Counted from the first letter of the stretch, positions 1 through 6,679 are shown. The stretch is DNA of 64,000 nt from Paenibacillus massiliensis subsp. panacisoli DSM 21345 (GCF_000426545.1 NZ_AUFO01000007.1:1-64000), one strand, 5' to 3'. Numbers and translations: made by a program. The notes: generated from the sequence alone by a model not told the origin.

Positions 1-330
1 TTTGGTGTAGCGGCCTCGCAGTACCCTGCCCATGCATTTCAAACCGCTACCGCAGACCGTGGCAAAGAGTTTGCCTGTTACGCCAGCCTGGAAGCCACTC
101 ATGGCCTAGAGGTGTATTTCGCAGATCCGTACTCCTCCTGGCAACGCGGTTCGAATGAGAATGCCAATGGCCTCTTACGAGAGTTTTTCCCCAAAGGGAC
201 GGATTTCGCACAAATCACGGATGAAGCGCTGGAGACCGCTCTGCGCTTGATTAATCTCAGACCACGAAAATGCTTGGGGTGGAGAACCGCTCACGAATCC
301 TTTTCAGAGGAACTGTCGCACTTGGCTTGA
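1..330 (+). CDS. IS30-family transposase, C-terminal part
   Basis: This is the end of a DDE transposase of the IS30 type; the start lies outside the window. The visible ~109 residues carry the second catalytic aspartate (ADRGKEF) and the third acidic residue in GSNENANGLLREFFPKGTDF, which is the IS30 family signature. The gene stops at TGA 328-330. The probable right inverted repeat (around 310-337, CTGTCGCACTTGGCTTGACA) overlaps the stop, as is usual for this family. The element ends inside the 3' part of the next gene and has evidently cut off the left end of the cassette array. Whether the copy is complete to the left cannot be seen. Confidence 0.88.
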   Translation, partial: FGVAASQYPAHAFQTATADRGKEFACYASLEATHGLEVYFADPYSSWQRGSNENANGLLREFFPKGTDFAQITDEALETALRLINLRPRKCLGWRTAHESFSEELSHLA

Positions 331-813
331 CAATCCGTCAATATCAAAATTAAATTCTAATTCATTGGCATCCATTATGCTTTTAAGGTGCTCGAATTTT
401 TGTATTAATTCTCTAGAAAATTCAAAAATCTGAGCCCGTAGAAAGATAAACTTATTTGAACTTTCGATAGTCTGATCATTGAAAGGGGATTGCTCAGTTA
501 ACCAAATTATTCTGTCGGCCTCGTGGATTACTTCAACATAGTAACCGCCACAACCAAATATTCCGCAGGTGCATGTAAATAAAGGATATATTCCCGGATT
601 AAGTAAGGATTTAAAAAATTCTTCTACTATAAATACTTCATCTTCATCTAGTTTATTCTCATTAATATATAAGAGGAGTCTCCAATCAACTATAGGAACC
701 ATTCGACCTTTTACTCTTGTAATATTCTTGTATGTTTTTCTGGTCTCTATTTTCATCTCTATAGACAACTTATCTGGTTTGAATTCCCTATCTTTCTTTG
801 AGTGAAGCTCCAT
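304..813 (-). pseudogene. Cassette A: hypothetical protein, 3' end replaced by IS30
   Basis: A 169-residue reading frame with a good ribosome binding site (GAGGTG 4-5 nt before ATG at 813). I do not recognise the family. A cysteine-rich stretch (CTCGIFGCGG, about residue 82-91) resembles short Cys motifs in several bacterial proteins of unknown function and could bind metal. The last ~9-11 residues are encoded by the IS30 right end, so the natural C-terminus, the stop codon and the downstream recombination site are lost. The gene start lies 48 bp from the inverse core at 861, like the other cassette genes. The protein may still be made as a hybrid. Confidence 0.6.
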
Positions 814-860
814 ATTTCACCTCTGTCTTTTACGATCCTTATAAGTCATTGCAGTATTTC

Positions 861-1023
861 GCTTAACGTTCTTGTGTTCACGAGCCCGAGAGACTTAAGG
901 GAGCGTAGCGACTGGGTGCGAAGCACTTAGTCTCGCAGGGTTGTCTGCCTGATCCACTTCTTCGCCTAACTCTTCGGGCAGACCAAGGGGGGGTGTCCCC
1001 TGCAGCGTGAACACGGGTTATCA
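861..1023 (-). repeat. attC-like recombination site 1 (long type)
   Basis: Starts with inverse core GCTTAAC (861-867) and ends with core GTTATCA (1017-1023). After the first core comes a 7-nt spacer and the arm TGTTCACG; before the last core comes the matching arm CGTGAACA and a 3-nt spacer. The arms differ from most other sites but remain complementary. The middle folds into further stems (GTTGTCTG..., GGGGG...CCCC). The stop codon of the next gene lies in the GTTATCA core. Confidence 0.72.
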
Positions 1024-1506
1024 GATGTTGTCATCTCTATTGTCAGTTAATCTAATAAGTTTATTGTTATACAATTGTAATCTCTCTTCGAAACTAATAC
1101 GACTTCTTTCAAAATCTCTTGTCCATTTGTACATCATCTTTAACATTTTTATATCTGGTTTATAATGACTCTTTTCAATACCGAGTTTTTGTTTTAGAAA
1201 CCGTATAAAAATTCTAAGCTTCCGTTTCCATAATGGTGTATCAAGAAAAATTATTGTATCAGCCATATCAAATAAGCATCGATATGATTCTCTATCTGTT
1301 CCTTCGAATATCCAAGATCCCCTACTGTCAATATTGTTAATTACCGCAATTTGTTCTTCCTGTGTTCGTTTATATCTTTCATTTTCTATTTGATGATGAA
1401 CAATACAGTCAAGTTCAAACCATGGAATACCTAATGTCTTTGATAATCTCTTGGCTAATGTTGTTTTACCACTTGCTACTATACCAATTATCAAAATTTT
1501 GTTCAT
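1021..1506 (-). CDS. Cassette B: P-loop AAA-type nucleotide kinase, FlaR/topology-modulation-like
   Basis: A 161-residue protein beginning MNKILIIGIVASGKTTLAKR, with the Walker A motif GIVASGKT at residues 8-15. The layout (Walker A, then WFELDCIVHHQ, then a WIFEGTDR segment and a FLDTPLWKRKLRIF stretch) matches small AAA proteins annotated as DNA topology modulation protein FlaR or adenylate-kinase-like. The substrate is unknown. The start at 1506 is chosen because AGGAG lies 11 nt upstream (1518-1522); an earlier in-frame ATG at 1569 lies inside the recombination site and has no such signal. The stop TGA overlaps the core of site 1. No promoter fits between the gene and site 2. Confidence 0.8.
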   Translation of the reverse strand: MNKILIIGIVASGKTTLAKRLSKTLGIPWFELDCIVHHQIENERYKRTQEEQIAVINNIDSRGSWIFEGTDRESYRCLFDMADTIIFLDTPLWKRKLRIFIRFLKQKLGIEKSHYKPDIKMLKMMYKWTRDFERSRISFEERLQLYNNKLIRLTDNRDDNI

Positions 1507-1548
1507 TTGAGGTTTTGCTCCTAATAAATTTTGCACTTTGGCAATTTC

Positions 1549-1716
1549 CGATAACGTTCTCGTATTCACGACGCCGAGAGGCTTAAGGGAACAAAGTTCC
1601 CCGGCTGCGCTTGCGTAGTTGCCTCGTAGGTGTGTTCGCCTGACTCCACTTCTTGTCGATTTATTCAGGCGAAGCTAGGAGCTGTTAGGCTCCGCCGTGT
1701 GAATATATTGTTATCG
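1549..1716 (-). repeat. attC-like recombination site 2 (long type)
   Basis: Inverse core CGATAAC (1549-1555) and core GTTATCG (1710-1716). Arms TATTCACG and GTGAATA with spacers of 7 nt (GTTCTCG) and 4 nt (TATT). The core on its right belongs to cassette C and matches the far end of that cassette over 15 of 16 bases. Confidence 0.72.
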
Positions 1717-2280
1717 GATATCCCCTCTTACAGTGCGGCTTAAAAATGATATTATTGAAGAACTCTTAGATAGCAATGAGTTTATTTTTATGAGATCTTG
1801 AATAAACAATTCAATTTTGCTTTCTACTTCATCAATGAACTCATTTACAGTGATACAGATATTTTTCTCTTTGTCTCTATTTGAATTGATAAAGTAATTA
1901 TCTTTATAGACAATGAAATCACCAAAATCTCCCGCTTCATAAAACAACTCTGATATGTAAACATAATCATTGATCCTTCTAAACTCTAACCAGACCCATG
2001 GGCTTTCAATATAATGTATAGCAACATAATCAGATATTTGCTTCTTAAACGACTTAGCCACCAAGTATAGCTGTTCAAAATGTATCAAAAGTGCCTCTGA
2101 GAATATTTCAGGGTTTTTACCTATTGTCTCCTCTGAAGGGTATGGAAGATAGTAATAATCTCCCAACCTAACATTGAATTCACCGTAAATGTTCTTAAAT
2201 TCTCTTTCTAATTCTTCAAGATCTGCTAACCTTAATTCATCCTCGTAATATACTTTGTATATTATTTTTATTTTTACCAT
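1711..2280 (-). CDS. Cassette C: hypothetical protein
   Basis: A 189-residue soluble protein, acidic and rich in aromatic residues (for example GDYYYLPYPSEET and SPWVWLEFRRINDYVYISELFYEAGDF). No signal peptide or membrane segment is visible. I do not recognise a family; the composition would fit a small immunity or SMI1-like protein, but that is only inference. The TAA stop lies in the core GTTATCG of site 2. The start is only 22 bp from the next inverse core, and the purine-rich AAGGA directly before ATG is a poor ribosome site, so the start is uncertain. The cassette ends (1710 and 2308) are complementary over 15 of 16 bases. Confidence 0.65.
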   Translation of the reverse strand: MVKIKIIYKVYYEDELRLADLEELEREFKNIYGEFNVRLGDYYYLPYPSEETIGKNPEIFSEALLIHFEQLYLVAKSFKKQISDYVAIHYIESPWVWLEFRRINDYVYISELFYEAGDFGDFIVYKDNYFINSNRDKEKNICITVNEFIDEVESKIELFIQDLIKINSLLSKSSSIISFLSRTVRGDIR

Positions 2281-2301
2281 TCCTTAATTTAAGGGGATTT
2301 C

Positions 2302-2396
2302 CGATAACGTTTCTGTATTCACGACCCGACGTATGTCGGAGTCCGGCGAATGCCGTACCCAGGGCGTATGCCCGCAGCGTGAATATTATGTTATGT
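2302..2396 (-). repeat. attC-like recombination site 3 (short type)
   Basis: Inverse core CGATAAC (2302-2308), core GTTATGT (2390-2396). Arms TATTCACG / CGTGAATA pair perfectly; spacers are 7 nt (GTTTCTG) and 4 nt (TTAT). The centre holds two small stems, one with GACGTATGTC and one around GGCGAATGCC. Confidence 0.75.
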
Positions 2397-2421
2397 GGTG
2401 TACCGGCCTTCTTGAATCTAC

Positions 2422-2817
2422 TTACAAATGATCGCTTCTGTATTTACTTATGTGCTCTTCTAATGTCTTTCTCGCTTCTTCATAGATTCTAATCACTTCA
2501 TCCAATTCATTCTTCAACTCTTTATGTTCTTTCCAATATTCTTTCTCCACTTTGAGTATCGAACAAAATAAATCTCCGATATATAAATTTCCTGATCCGA
2601 ATGGGTTCTGTATTAATTGCTCTAAGGCTAGAGGTAAAAGAAAATCTAGATTCATTTGTTGCCCAATCAAAAGTCTTAAATCTTCATTATTCAATTCACA
2701 AAGAGGTTTATTCCTTAATCGATGTACTTGGATCACTAATGAAGAAGCAAAATTCGGTTCGCCCCAATATTTTCCTTCAAGTTCTTCAAGGGTTTTGGTT
2801 AGATCTATTTGTTGCAT
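2422..2817 (-). CDS. Cassette D: contact-dependent inhibition immunity protein, CdiI family
   Basis: A 131-residue protein with the run KYWGEPNFASSLVIQVHRLR, then RNKPLCELNNEDLRLLIGQQ and a segment PLALEQLIQNPFGSGNLYIG. This pattern (W.EP...SSLV..CHRLR.KPL.....EDLR..IGQ......P.ALE.L..NP...GD.Y.GDL) is that of proteins annotated as contact-dependent growth inhibition system immunity protein (CdiI_2-type family). Such proteins neutralise a toxin domain delivered by a neighbouring cell. No toxin gene is nearby, so this would be an orphan immunity gene. A ribosome site AGGGTG lies 5 nt before ATG. The gene lies between sites 3 and 4, 38 bp from the upstream core. Confidence 0.82.
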   Translation of the reverse strand: MQQIDLTKTLEELEGKYWGEPNFASSLVIQVHRLRNKPLCELNNEDLRLLIGQQMNLDFLLPLALEQLIQNPFGSGNLYIGDLFCSILKVEKEYWKEHKELKNELDEVIRIYEEARKTLEEHISKYRSDHL

Positions 2818-2854
2818 GGCTTCACCCTCTTAAATAAATGGTTTCCGTTATGTC

Positions 2855-2969
2855 ACATAACGTTCCTGTATTCATGGACCCCGAAGGGGTTGTCTGCTGA
2901 AATGCTTCCTGAAATCCTTCTCGTAGACCAAGGCTCCAAAGGAGCCGCTGCTTGAATATTATGTTATAC
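2855..2969 (-). repeat. attC-like recombination site 4 (short type)
   Basis: Inverse core ACATAAC (2855-2861) complements core GTTATGT at the other end of cassette D. Core GTTATAC (2963-2969) belongs to cassette E. Arms TATTCATG / CTTGAATA; spacers 7 nt (GTTCCTG) and 4 nt (TTAT). The centre has stems CCCCGAAGGGG and GGCTCC-AAA-GGAGCC. It is closely similar to site 7. Confidence 0.75.
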
Positions 2970-3018
2970 GACGGAATCGCTTCTCTGATTGACCAAAATC
3001 TTCTTTTCTTCTTTAACT

Positions 3019-3225
3019 TTATTCGGGATCTGCTTTATGTTCCAATAAATCTCCAGGCTGGCATCCCAATGCTGTACATAATTTATCAATTACTTCTAAC
3101 GATACATACTCGTTTGTATTGAGCTTTGCCATCGTCGCCGATGAAATACCCGTCATTTTCAATAAATCTTGTTTCTTAATTTCTCTGTCAATCAACAATT
3201 TTTGAAATGGTTTATAACTTATCAT
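3019..3225 (-). CDS. Cassette E: XRE/Cro-CI family repressor
   Basis: A 68-residue single-domain helix-turn-helix protein starting MISYKPFQKLLIDREIKKQD; the DNA-contact helices lie around LLKMTGISSATMAKLNTNEY. The end (CTALGCQPGDLLEH) is typical of the short HTH_26/YozG-like Cro/CI repressors. The start at 3225 is supported by AAGGAGT about 6 nt upstream; an upstream ATG at 3291 lacks one. It is divergent from the gene at 3397, and the shared intergenic region holds three copies of an A+T palindrome, so autoregulation and control of its neighbour are likely. Confidence 0.85.
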   Translation of the reverse strand: MISYKPFQKLLIDREIKKQDLLKMTGISSATMAKLNTNEYVSLEVIDKLCTALGCQPGDLLEHKADPE

Positions 3226-3270
3226 TGGGTACTCCTTCATATCCGTATTGAATTTTTCTTTAATTATATG

Positions 3271-3337
3271 AAAATATATTTCCTTAATCAAAAATATATT
3301 TGATATGTCTTGAATATATTTTTCGTTATGATAAAAT
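3271..3337. promoter_or_regulatory. Divergent promoter with three AAATATATTT repeats
   Basis: The palindromic motif AAATATATTT or close variants occurs near 3272, 3292 and 3313, about 20 bp apart, or roughly two helical turns. A plus-strand promoter can be proposed as TTGAAT (3310-3315), 16 bp, TAAAAT (3332-3337), so the third motif lies between -35 and -10. By position these are candidate operators for the XRE repressor encoded beside them. The inference rests on spacing and symmetry only. Confidence 0.5.
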
Positions 3338-3396
3338 AATATTCAACAAGTTAAATTTTTGTTCGCAAAATAAAATATAACGGAGTGTGATCATTT

Positions 3397-3684
3397 ATGC
3401 ATCATTCTTTAGAAGTCTTACTTGATTCGTTGATACGTAATCGAATTGAAGCCTTATATAGCGATCTTCTCAAGAACAACACCATTTATAATCAATTCTC
3501 ATCTGATCGAAATCTTTACTTCAAACAGTTACATGAACTTCTACCTCAGGAAATGCATAAAACTCTATTTCTTTACGATGATGCAGACCTCTCAGTTCAA
3601 ACAATCCTAGAACGTGAAATCTACTTGCAAGGTTTTAAGGATGCTCTTCAATTACATAATGAATTAAATATAACTTCTAATTGA
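3397..3684 (+). CDS. Cassette E: small hypothetical protein, DUF6809-like
   Basis: A 95-residue helical protein, the only cassette gene on the plus strand. The end (SVQTILEREIYLQGFKDALQ) resembles the conserved tail of DUF6809-type proteins found with XRE regulators in Bacillota phages and islands, with the pattern ..RE.F..GF..G. The function is unknown. A ribosome site GGAG lies about 10-12 nt before ATG, and a strong terminator follows immediately. Together with the divergent repressor it makes a self-contained regulated unit within one cassette. Confidence 0.7.
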   Translation: MHHSLEVLLDSLIRNRIEALYSDLLKNNTIYNQFSSDRNLYFKQLHELLPQEMHKTLFLYDDADLSVQTILEREIYLQGFKDALQLHNELNITSN

Positions 3685-3704
3685 GAGCCAAACGGCTCTC
3701 TTTT
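3683..3704 (+). terminator. Rho-independent terminator of cassette E plus-strand gene
   Basis: Perfect stem GAGAGCC (3683-3689) / GGCTCTC (3694-3700), loop AAAC, followed by TTTT. It overlaps the stop codon of the gene at 3397 and ends 15 bp before the inverse core of site 5. Confidence 0.88.
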
Positions 3705-3718
3705 CATTTGATTCTGTC

Positions 3719-3883
3719 GTATAACGTTCCTGTATCCACGACGTCCCACCGACTTAAGCGACCAACGGGAGCGGCCGCGATACGGTTAGTCGGTGCGGAT
3801 GTGTCCGCTGATTCTGCTTCCCTGCCGATCGCTTCAAGCGGACCGAGGGCTGTCAGGCCCGAAGCGTGGATATGATGTTAGCA
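3719..3883 (-). repeat. attC-like recombination site 5 (long type)
   Basis: Inverse core GTATAAC (3719-3725) complements core GTTATAC at 2963, with the match running on to 15 of 16 bases (GTTATACGACGGAATC against GTTATACGACAGAATC). Core GTTAGCA (3877-3883). The arms are TATCCACG / CGTGGATA: a T-to-C change on one side is matched by A-to-G on the other. Spacers are 7 nt and 4 nt. The first ~90 bp are nearly identical to site 8. Confidence 0.78.
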
Positions 3884-3898
3884 GATGTTAATGTCATC

Positions 3899-4516
3899 TT
3901 AGAATTGCTTCAAAAGTTCTTCTCTTGCTTTGATTAACCACGGATGGACTAATTTCAATTTGTCTCTTTGTTCCCATATGTTATTTAAATAGATTAGTAT
4001 TCCTTCTGTTATTTTGTGTTCATCCACTTTCGTTCGTATGTCCTTCAAATATTGATGGTCTCCTGGAAGTTCCCATGAGATCTTATCAGAAATAAATAAG
4101 ACTTTATCCAATAAAGAGGAATGTGGCTTCATAGTTGTATGACACTCTACTGCACTTAACATTTCTTGATCATCAATTTTAAATATTTCAATAGCCATTG
4201 CTTTTGATAGCTTTTGATGTACGATTCGGGCATAAGTTCTCTCTTCCGGCAAGATTTCTATTGAAAGCACTTCTGCAACATGTAACATTTCTTTCACTGG
4301 AATGACATTACTTATATCATGAAGAAGTCCTACTTGCTCCGCTTTCAATGGATCTACATTATATAATTGAGCAACTCGTCTTGCTTCAGCTGCGACTTTC
4401 AATGTATGCTCCAATGTTTCTTTGTCATTATGTATTGTGAAAAACTTCTGGATATCATACTTTAGGTCATTCGTTAATTTAAAGTTTGGCACAAACTGTT
4501 CAAGTATGGTGTTCAT
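3899..4516 (-). CDS. Cassette F: HD-domain phosphohydrolase, YqeK-like
   Basis: A 205-residue HD-superfamily protein. The metal-binding residues are visible as H in LEHTLKVA (about residue 37), HD in GLLHDISN (about 66-67) and D in LLDKVLFISDKISWE (about 143). This arrangement is like YqeK, which in Bacillus hydrolyses diadenosine tetraphosphate; the true substrate is unknown. The ribosome site AAAGGGGA lies 10 nt before ATG. The cassette ends (3877 and 4552) match over about 15 of 17 bases (GTTAGCAGA..TTAATG). Confidence 0.82.
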   Translation of the reverse strand: MNTILEQFVPNFKLTNDLKYDIQKFFTIHNDKETLEHTLKVAAEARRVAQLYNVDPLKAEQVGLLHDISNVIPVKEMLHVAEVLSIEILPEERTYARIVHQKLSKAMAIEIFKIDDQEMLSAVECHTTMKPHSSLLDKVLFISDKISWELPGDHQYLKDIRTKVDEHKITEGILIYLNNIWEQRDKLKLVHPWLIKAREELLKQF

Positions 4517-4545
4517 GTTTTTGGGTTCCCCTTTGCATTAATTTC

Positions 4546-4638
4546 TGCTAACGTTCCTGTATTCATGAACCACGGAGGGGTTGTCTGGCGAATGCCAGAT
4601 CAAGGGCGAATGTCCGCAGCGTGAATATTATGTTAGAT
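4546..4638 (-). repeat. attC-like recombination site 6 (short type)
   Basis: Inverse core TGCTAAC (4546-4552), core GTTAGAT (4632-4638), which is a perfect match to the integron core consensus GTTRRRY. Arms TATTCATG / CGTGAATA; spacers 7 nt (GTTCCTG) and 4 nt (TTAT). The centre holds a stem CTGGCG-AAT-GCCAG. Confidence 0.75.
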
Positions 4639-4659
4639 GATGTTGCTAGCTTCTTTGAA

Positions 4660-4974
4660 TCACTCACTATATGATCTTGAGGCTTTAATCAATTCATCTT
4701 CTTCATCAAAAACTCCCAACACTCTGTCAATATCACTTACTTCATAGCTTCTGACTACAATAAGCTGTTGCATATGAAGACCTGGTGGGTCAATGTTTGG
4801 TCTAGATAAGTTATTTAATAATCTTTCTGGTGTATATAAAATGCTCCATCTTTTGGAACCATCCGTGAAATACATCGTGATTTCTATCCAATTCCATTCT
4901 TCTGGATTATCAGTTTCAACCTCATCATCGAAATGCCATCTTAATAACCTTGATCTTAAATTCAGTTCTTTCAC
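4660..4974 (-). CDS. Cassette G: hypothetical protein
   Basis: A 104-residue soluble protein containing WNWIEITMYFTDGSKRWSIL and YTPERLLNNLSRPNIDPPG. I do not recognise the family; the size and acidic beta-rich look would fit an immunity-type protein, but there is no direct evidence. The start is GTG at 4974 with GAGGTG 8 nt upstream. The cassette ends at 4632 and 5016 match as GTTAG.TGA..TTGCTAG, with mismatches at the same inner positions as in the other cassettes. Confidence 0.65.
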   Translation of the reverse strand: MKELNLRSRLLRWHFDDEVETDNPEEWNWIEITMYFTDGSKRWSILYTPERLLNNLSRPNIDPPGLHMQQLIVVRSYEVSDIDRVLGVFDEEDELIKASRSYSE

Positions 4975-5009
4975 AATGTTTTCACCTCTCTTTGTAACCT
5001 AGCAATTTC

Positions 5010-5123
5010 AGCTAACGTTCCCGTATTCATGAACCCCAAAGGTTGTCTGCTGAAATGCCTCTTCGAAATCCACCTCGCAGACCAAGGCTCCAATGGAGCC
5101 GCCGCTTGAATATTATGTTATGA
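5010..5123 (-). repeat. attC-like recombination site 7 (short type)
   Basis: Inverse core AGCTAAC (5010-5016), core GTTATGA (5117-5123). Arms TATTCATG / CTTGAATA; spacers 7 nt (GTTCCCG) and 4 nt (TTAT). The centre is nearly the same as in site 4, including the stem GGCTCC / GGAGCC. Confidence 0.75.
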
Positions 5124-5144
5124 GATGTCATTGACCTCTTCGAA

Positions 5145-5477
5145 TCAACCCCAAAACATTCCGTTATGCCCCTCGTCCACTATCTTTAATTGCGTTTCAA
5201 AATCTTGATTCGGTTCGATATCATCTATGAAATGCCATTTATTTTTACTATCTTGCCAATAGACTTTCCATTTGCTTTTTTCATCTATTCTGAACTGAGC
5301 TACTGGCATCTGCACCCATATATCACTTTTGTAGCCTTGTCTTTCTTCTATTAGTGTCACATTGTTTCCTCTGATCTTGTAACTGACTTTAATCTGGTTT
5401 TTCAAATGAACTGGTACTTTGTTTTGTGTGTAACTGTCCATAATTTTCATAATCCGCTTCTTCGTAAAATCATCCAT
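5145..5477 (-). CDS. Cassette H: DUF3024 domain protein
   Basis: A 110-residue protein whose whole length fits DUF3024: VSYKIRGNNVTLIEERQGY, the central PVAQFRIDEKSKWKVYWQDS, KWHFIDD, and the C-terminal ending HNGMFWG. The function of the domain is unknown; members are small cytosolic proteins found scattered in Bacillota. A ribosome site AGGAGAG lies about 8 nt before ATG at 5477. The cassette ends (5117 and 5536) match as GTTATGAGA..TCATTG. Confidence 0.82.
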   Translation of the reverse strand: MDDFTKKRIMKIMDSYTQNKVPVHLKNQIKVSYKIRGNNVTLIEERQGYKSDIWVQMPVAQFRIDEKSKWKVYWQDSKNKWHFIDDIEPNQDFETQLKIVDEGHNGMFWG

Positions 5478-5529
5478 TTATGGCTCTCCTGTCTTATCCG
5501 TTTTACTCTGTTTATATCACAATGATGTC

Positions 5530-5699
5530 TCATAACGTTACTGTATCCACGACGTCCCACCGACTTAGGCGACCAACGGGAGCGGCCGCGATGCGGTTAG
5601 TCGGTGCGGATGTGTCCGCCTGAATCCAACTTCCCAACTACTCTCCTTCTAGCGGACCGAGGAGCCGTTAGGCTCCGATGCATGGATATGATGTTATAT
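5530..5699 (-). repeat. attC-like recombination site 8 (long type)
   Basis: Inverse core TCATAAC (5530-5536), core GTTATAT (5693-5699). Arms TATCCACG / CATGGATA; spacers 7 nt (GTTACTG) and 4 nt (TGAT). It shares with site 5 a long nearly identical block (GACGTCCCACCGACTTA...CGGTTAGTCGGTG), then diverges near the second half. Confidence 0.75.
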
Positions 5700-5723
5700 G
5701 ATTGGGATGCCTACTCGAATTAC

Positions 5724-6233
5724 TTAACAATTCGGAATCTCGAAAGTTTGTGAAATCACTTTTTGTAGTCCTAAGCCATCAATCTCAATAGTCTCTTGTT
5801 CTTCGAAGAACTCAATATTATGTTCTTCATAGTATTTCTTCCAAAATCTCACTGCTGGTTTATTTTCCACTAGTTGACCGATACTAATTTTTCCTTTTAA
5901 TTGCTTAAATACTTTCTCTATTCCTAACGAAGCAATTCTATTACCGCGATATTTCCTTAATAAAAATAATTCCTGTATTGTAAAATTAACTCCTTCTGGA
6001 ACAAACGGAGGGGAACAAACTAATATGAAGCCAATTGGTTTGCCTAGATGCATAACAAAAAATGGATGCAACTCCTCTCTCTCTAGGTACAGGTAAGTAT
6101 TTGTTGGATCAAATTTCCCATCATCTTTTAGATCTTCACAGGTATATTCTGATAAGTCATACAAATATAAATTATACAAATTCAAAAAAGTATCGGCTTG
6201 ATCTTTTGTTATTTTTGTAATCTCAATATCCAT
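5724..6233 (-). CDS. Cassette I: GNAT family N-acetyltransferase
   Basis: A 169-residue acetyltransferase. The acetyl-CoA binding region is visible as IQELFLLRKYRGNRIASLGI (R-x-x-G-x-x pattern, about residues 86-105) followed by VENKPAVRFWKKYYEEH, the usual N-terminal helix of motif B with FW/FY. The acceptor substrate is unknown. The start is taken at ATG 6233 because AGAGGTG lies 9 nt upstream; the in-frame GTG at 6245 is inside that ribosome site. GNAT enzymes are frequent cargo of gene cassettes. Confidence 0.85.
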   Translation of the reverse strand: MDIEITKITKDQADTFLNLYNLYLYDLSEYTCEDLKDDGKFDPTNTYLYLEREELHPFFVMHLGKPIGFILVCSPPFVPEGVNFTIQELFLLRKYRGNRIASLGIEKVFKQLKGKISIGQLVENKPAVRFWKKYYEEHNIEFFEEQETIEIDGLGLQKVISQTFEIPNC

Positions 6234-6274
6234 TTGAAATGACACCTCTTTTTTATATTCTTTGCCCCCCTTTC

Positions 6275-6392
6275 ATATAACGTTCCTGTATTCAGGAACC
6301 CCGAAGGGGTTGGCTGTATGCAACCGCTTCCCCCAAATTATCTACGGCAGACCCAGGGCCGAACGGCCCGCAGCGTGAATATTATGTTATCT
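6275..6392 (-). repeat. attC-like recombination site 9 (short type)
   Basis: Inverse core ATATAAC (6275-6281) complements GTTATAT at 5693. Core GTTATCT (6386-6392) has no partner further right. Arms TATTCAGG / CGTGAATA; spacers 7 nt (GTTCCTG) and 4 nt (TTAT). Stems CCCCGAAGGGG and GGGCC-GAAC-GGCCC lie in the centre. Confidence 0.75.
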
Positions 6393-6412
6393 GCTGTTTC
6401 TCTCTTTTTCGA

Positions 6413-6679
6413 TTAATCAGTTAGCAAATCTTTCAATAACCATTCATTATTGTTTCCGTCTTTCGAAACAAACCAAATATGACTATACTTTTCCTGTTTA
6501 TATATTGCACTTTTGTATTTAAGAAAATCACTCATTCCATATACAGGAGAAGCATTTCTGATTAACAGGGCTATAGGGTAATTACGTATATGATATCTTA
6601 TACGGTGATTTTTGCGAAGAAAAATTTGGTGAAAAAGGGGGGATCTTCTGCACCCCAAGGGAATCAAGCAACCTTCCAA
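6413..6679 (-). pseudogene. Cassette J: hypothetical protein, 5' part missing or broken
   Basis: An 88-residue frame whose C-terminal half (MSDFLKYKSAIYKQEKYSHI, then WFVSKDGNNNEWLLKDLLTD) looks like a normal soluble protein, while the first ~30 residues are unusual and no convincing ribosome site precedes the ATG at 6679. The expected inverse core complementary to GTTATCTGCTG is not found upstream. The cassette therefore appears to have lost its promoter-proximal end, and this is the right edge of the array. No family recognised. Confidence 0.45.

Noticed and set aside
2302..2396. Recombination sites as plain transcription terminators
   Set aside because: They contain stems but lack a T-run after the stem, and the conserved parts are the outer cores and arms rather than the central stems. 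Some attenuation of transcription is still possible.
861..6392. Repeated elements as a CRISPR array
   Set aside because: Repeats are 93-170 bp with variable centres, and the intervals are 300-700 bp and hold complete genes. CRISPR repeats and spacers are short and uniform.
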